NCBI GenBank assembly: GCA_948144175.1
Contig: CANXME010000794.1
Span: 1-64,000, forward strand
DNA length: 64,000 nucleotides
From: Closterium sp. NIES-65
Lineage: Eukaryota; Streptophyta; Zygnematophyceae; Desmidiales; Closteriaceae
Reading direction: 5' to 3'
The notes below the pieces were generated by a model, which worked only from the letters and a program-made list of their open reading frames with translations, was not told the DNA's origin and searched no databases. Position 1 is the first letter of the stretch. Each line of letters begins with the position of its first letter. Shown here piece by piece: positions 61,201 through 64,000 of the stretch. A program made the translations under genes and the position numbers.

Positions 61201-63220
61201 CTAGAGATAGGCGCCCCTAGAGATAGGCGCCACTAGAGATAGGCGCCCCTAGAGATAGGCGCCCACAGAGATAGGCACCCCTAGAGATAGGCGCCCATAG
61301 AGATAGGCGCCCATAGAGATAGGCGCCAATAGAGATAGGCGCCCATAGAGATAGGCGCCCATAGAGATAGGCGCCCATAGAGATAGGCGCCCATAGAGAT
61401 AGGCGCCCATAGAGATAGGCGCCCATAGAGATAGGCGCCCATAGAGATAGGCGCCCCTAGAGATAGGCGCCCCTAGAGATAGGCGCCCATAGAGATAGGC
61501 GCCCATAGAGATAGGCGCCCCTAGAGATAGGCGCCCCTAGAGATAGACGCCCATAGAGATAGGCGCCCAAAGAGATAGGCGCCCATAGAGATAGGCGCCC
61601 ATAGAGATAGGCGCTCATAGAGATAGGCGCCCCTAGAGATAGGCGCCCCTAAAGATAGGCGCCGCTAAAGATAGGCGCCCATAGAGATAGGCGCCCATAG
61701 AGATAGGCGCCCCTAGAGATAGGCGACGCTAAAGATAGGCGCCCATAGAGATAGGCGCCCCTAGAGATAGGCACCCATAGAGATAGGCGCCCATAGAGAT
61801 AGGCGCCCCTAGAGATAGGCGCCCCTAGAGAAAGACGCCCATAGAGATAGGCGCCCAAAGAGATAGGCGCCCCTAGAGATAGGCGCCCATAGAGATAGGC
61901 GCTCATAGAGATAGGCGCCCCTAGAGATAGGCGCCCATAGAGATATGCGCCCCTAGAGATAGGCGCCCCTAGAGATAGGCGCCCCTAGAGATAGGCGCCC
62001 CTTGAGATAGGCGCCCATAGAGATAGGCGCCCCTAGAGATAGGCGCCTCTAGAGATAGGCGCCCCTAGAGATAGGTGCCCATAGAGATAGACGCCCATAG
62101 AGATAGGCGCCCAAAGAGATAGCCGCCCATAGAGATAGGCGCCCCTAGAGATAGGCGCCCATAGAGATAGGTGCCCCTAGAGATAGCCGCCCCTAGAGAT
62201 AGGCACCCCTAGAGATAGGCGCCCTTAAAGATAGGCGCCCCTGGAGATAGGCGCCCCTAGAGATAGGTGCCCCTAGAGGTAGGCGCCCCTAGAGATGGGC
62301 GACCATAGAGATAGGCGCCTCTAGAGATTGGCGCCCCTAAAGAGAGGCGCCCATAGAGATAGGCGCCCATGGAGATAGGCACCCCTAGAGATAGACGCCC
62401 CTTGAGATAGACGCCCATAGAGATAGCCGCCCCTAGAGATAGGCGCCCACAGAGATAGGCGCCCATAGAGAAAGGTGCCCCTAGAGATTGGCGCCCATAG
62501 AGATATGCGCCCCTAGAGATAGGCGCTCCTAGAGATAGGCGCCCCTAGAGATAGGCGCCACTAGAGATAGGCGCCCCTAGAGATAGGCGCCCACAGAGAT
62601 AGGCACCCCTAGAGATAGGCGCCCATAGAGATAGGCTCCCATAGAGATAGGCGCCCATAGAGATAGGCGCCCATAGAGATAGGCGCCCATAGACATAGGC
62701 GCCCATAGAGATAGGCGCCCATAGAGATAGGCGCCCATAGAGATAGGCGCCCATAGAGATAGGCGCCCATAGAGATAGGCGCCCCTAGAGATAGGCGCCC
62801 ATAGAGATAGGCGCCCATAGAGATAGGCGCCCATGGTGATAGGCGCCCCTAGAGATAGGCGCCCATAGAGATAGGCGCCCATAGAGATAGGCGCCTCTAG
62901 AGATAGGCACCCATAGAGATAGGCGCCCATAGAGATAGGCACCCATAGAGATAGGTGCCCCTAGAGATTGGCGCCCATAGAGATATGCGCCCCTAGAGAT
63001 AGGCGCTCCTAGAGATAGGCGCCCCTAGAGATAGGCGCCCCTAGAGATAGGCGCCCATAGAGATAGGCACCCCTAGAGATAGGCGCCCATAGAGATAGGC
63101 GCCCATAGAGATAGGCGCCCATAGAGATAGGCACCCCTAGAGATAGGCGCCCCTTGAGATAGACGCCCATAGAGATAGCCGCCCCTAGAGATAGGCGCCC
63201 ATAGAGATAGGCGCCCATAG
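58206..63220 (+). repeat. Higher-order repeats in satellite C, right part (about 1.3-1.5 kb)
   Basis: The rare marker GGGCGACCATAGAG occurs near 58206, 59694, 60974 and 62301, giving spacings of 1488, 1280 and 1327 bp. A second marker, CGCCGCTAAAG after CCCCTAAAGATAGG, occurs at 60381 and 61660 (1279 bp). Runs of consecutive CCCATAGAGATAGGCG monomers near 60.05-60.16, 61.30-61.44 and 62.64-62.77 kb fall at matching places. These are large blocks of about 80-93 monomers with small internal indels. Confidence 0.8.
58421..59250 (+). repeat. 415-bp tandem duplication in satellite C
   Basis: The segment beginning GGGATAGGCACCTCTAGAG at 58421 is repeated from 58836, with the same rare variants in the same order (CCCCTAGTGATAGG, GCTAAAGATCGGCGCC, CTCGGGATAGACGC, GATACGTGCCCC). 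By eye the two copies are nearly identical. The period of 415 is one less than 26 monomers, and a shared one-base deletion (GGCGCCCTAGAGATAG) explains the difference. This is a recent duplication. Confidence 0.88.
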
Positions 63221-63371
63221 AGATAGGTGCCCTTAGAGATTGGCGCCCATAGAGATATGCGCCCCTAGAGATAGGCGCTCCTAGAGATAGGCGCCCCTAG
63301 AGATAGGCGCCCCTAGAGATAGGCGCCCATAGAGATAGGCGCCCCTAGAGATAGGCGCCACTAGAGATAGG

Positions 63372-63502
63372 TGTCAGATTATTATAGCTGATGCATGTTT
63401 GTAGGCTATAGTGGGGTAGCACATATGGGGTACAGTTTGCTAGGTTTGTATTTGTACCCAACTCTGACTTAGTCAATTCATTCCTGTTCAGTTAGTTTCA
63501 CA
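63372..63502 (+). repeat. 5' LTR of element 3 (131 bp)
   Basis: It starts TGTCAGATTATTATAGC and ends GTTAGTTTCACA, with TG...CA termini. It aligns with the minus-strand LTR at 3631-3764 and shares TGTAGGCTATAGTGGGGTA. It lies between the last satellite C monomer and a tRNA-type primer site. Confidence 0.87.
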
Positions 63503-63516
63503 TGGTATAGAGCGGG
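63503..63516 (+). other. Primer-binding site of element 3 (one base lost)
   Basis: TGGTATAGAGCGGG follows the LTR directly. Compared with TGGTATCAGAGC, the C after TGGTAT is missing, which may weaken priming by initiator tRNA-Met. Confidence 0.75.
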
Positions 63517-64000
63517 TCCCTCCTAAGGACCGTTCTTTGGGCCCACCCACGATTTTTTTTCCTGCCCGGAGCGCGCCCTATTCTCCCCGAGGCGCGCTCC
63601 CCCTAGTGCGCGTCGATCTGCCCTTGTGGCGCCCCGAGAGTCGCGCGCGCGACTCATTTTTTTTTTTCGCGCGCGCGGCCCAGGCCCCACTTCGCGCGGC
63701 CCTTACAGCCGCGCCGCGCCGCCCTCTCGGCTCTGCCGCGCCGCGCCGCCCTCAAGACGGCCGCGCGGCCTCTTCGTCGCTACAGCAGGCCCCCCCCGCT
63801 GCACCTCTGTCGGCCCCGCAGCCGCCTTACCTGACGGCCGCCGCCTCACCTGACGGCCCGCCGCCTCGACTTCTGGCCCGCCACCTCACCAGACGGCCCC
63901 CCCGCCTCACCTGACGGCCCACCGTCTCACCTGCTGGCCCGCCACCTTACCTGACGGCCCCGCCGCCTCACCTGACGGCCCGCCGCCTCACCTACTGGCC
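63517..64000 (+). repeat. GC-rich leader of element 3 with a ~20-bp minisatellite
   Basis: A short unique part (GGGCCCACC, an 8-T run, GCGCGCCC stretches and a second T run near 63657-63667) is followed from about 63820 by irregular repeats of CGCCTCACCTGACGGCC to the window end. It has the same position and character as the leader of element 1. No coding domain is seen. Confidence 0.7.

Larger units (their letters stand above)
51967..63371 (+). repeat. Satellite C (16-bp monomer)
   Basis: These are tandem copies of GATAGGCGCCCMTAGA, where M is C or A in roughly comparable numbers. Length over 16 gives about 713 copies. Each unit contains the palindrome GGCGCC. Minor variants (GGCGCCGCTAAAGATA, GGTGCCCCTAGAGG, GGCACCCATAGG) recur in fixed order and mark higher-order repeats. 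Minus-strand frames of 64-121 codons reading GAYLYGRLSLWAPIS are products of this repeat. The array starts at the junction CACCCCGCCTCTAGAGATTGG with satellite A and ends at the LTR of element 3. Confidence 0.97.
63372..64000 (+). mobile_element. Ty1/copia LTR retrotransposon, element 3 (5' end only)
   Basis: An LTR, a primer site and the beginning of a GC-rich leader are present, and the coding part would lie beyond the window. The LTR and the GGGCCCACC and poly-T tract just after the primer site (63539-63560) match element 1 read on the opposite strand, so the two belong to one family. The LTR start abuts satellite C directly. The frames at 63537-63914 and 63626-63853 lie in the leader and look like composition effects. 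Confidence 0.85.

Noticed and set aside
52530..63218. Many 64-121 codon minus-strand frames reading GAYLYGRLSLWAPIS as small membrane-like proteins
   Set aside because: They are translations of the 16-bp satellite C. Starts come from the CCCAT variant and ends from random stop-creating variants, with no unique sequence in any of them.
3631..63502. One giant retroelement bounded by the LTRs at 3631-3764 and 63372-63502
   Set aside because: The LTRs are in opposite orientation, and each has its own primer site and leader pointing outward, so they belong to two separate elements.
63537..63914. Pro/Ala/Arg-rich 125-codon frame as a gene
   Set aside because: It lies in the GC-rich leader after the primer site of element 3, runs into a minisatellite, and shows no domain.

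Overview
The window is eukaryotic nuclear DNA and is almost entirely repetitive. About 53 kb consists of three short-monomer satellites, and the rest belongs to three Ty1/copia LTR retrotransposons. I found no ordinary host gene, rRNA, tRNA or CRISPR array. Both copia families use a primer-binding site of the plant initiator-Met tRNA type (TGGTATCAGAGC), which points to the green-plant lineage. The Gag/protease/integrase wording of the left element resembles copia polyproteins I remember from the charophyte alga Closterium. That assignment is from memory and has not been searched.

Layout. 1-3764: the 5' part of copia element 1, on the minus strand, frameshifted and cut by the window edge (integrase, protease, Gag, GC-rich leader, primer site, 134-bp LTR). 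3765-8337: satellite A (28-bp monomer, purine-rich on the plus strand). 8338-14055: copia element 2, plus strand, with both LTRs; it is decayed and lacks the YVDD half of reverse transcriptase. 14056-35364: satellite A again, same orientation, carrying a 174-bp scrap of copia protease at 26078-26251. 35365-37576: satellite B (20-bp monomer, less GC-rich). 37577-51966: satellite A in the opposite orientation. 51967-63371: satellite C (16-bp monomer). 63372-64000: LTR, primer site and GC-rich leader of copia element 3, the same family as element 1 but on the plus strand.

The main architectural feature is that satellite A changes strand across the satellite B block, so two long arms of the same satellite face each other around B. 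The array block is bordered by two divergently oriented, short-LTR copia elements. Satellite-satellite junctions fall on 4-6 nt of shared sequence. All three satellites visible at larger scale (A and C especially) contain nested higher-order repeats. The very long open frames in satellite A (up to 3257 codons) arise because 28 is not a multiple of 3 and the C-rich strand of the monomer contains no stop in any frame; they are not evidence of genes. No host pathway or operon can be read here. The only proteins that can be recognised are the broken copia polyproteins.
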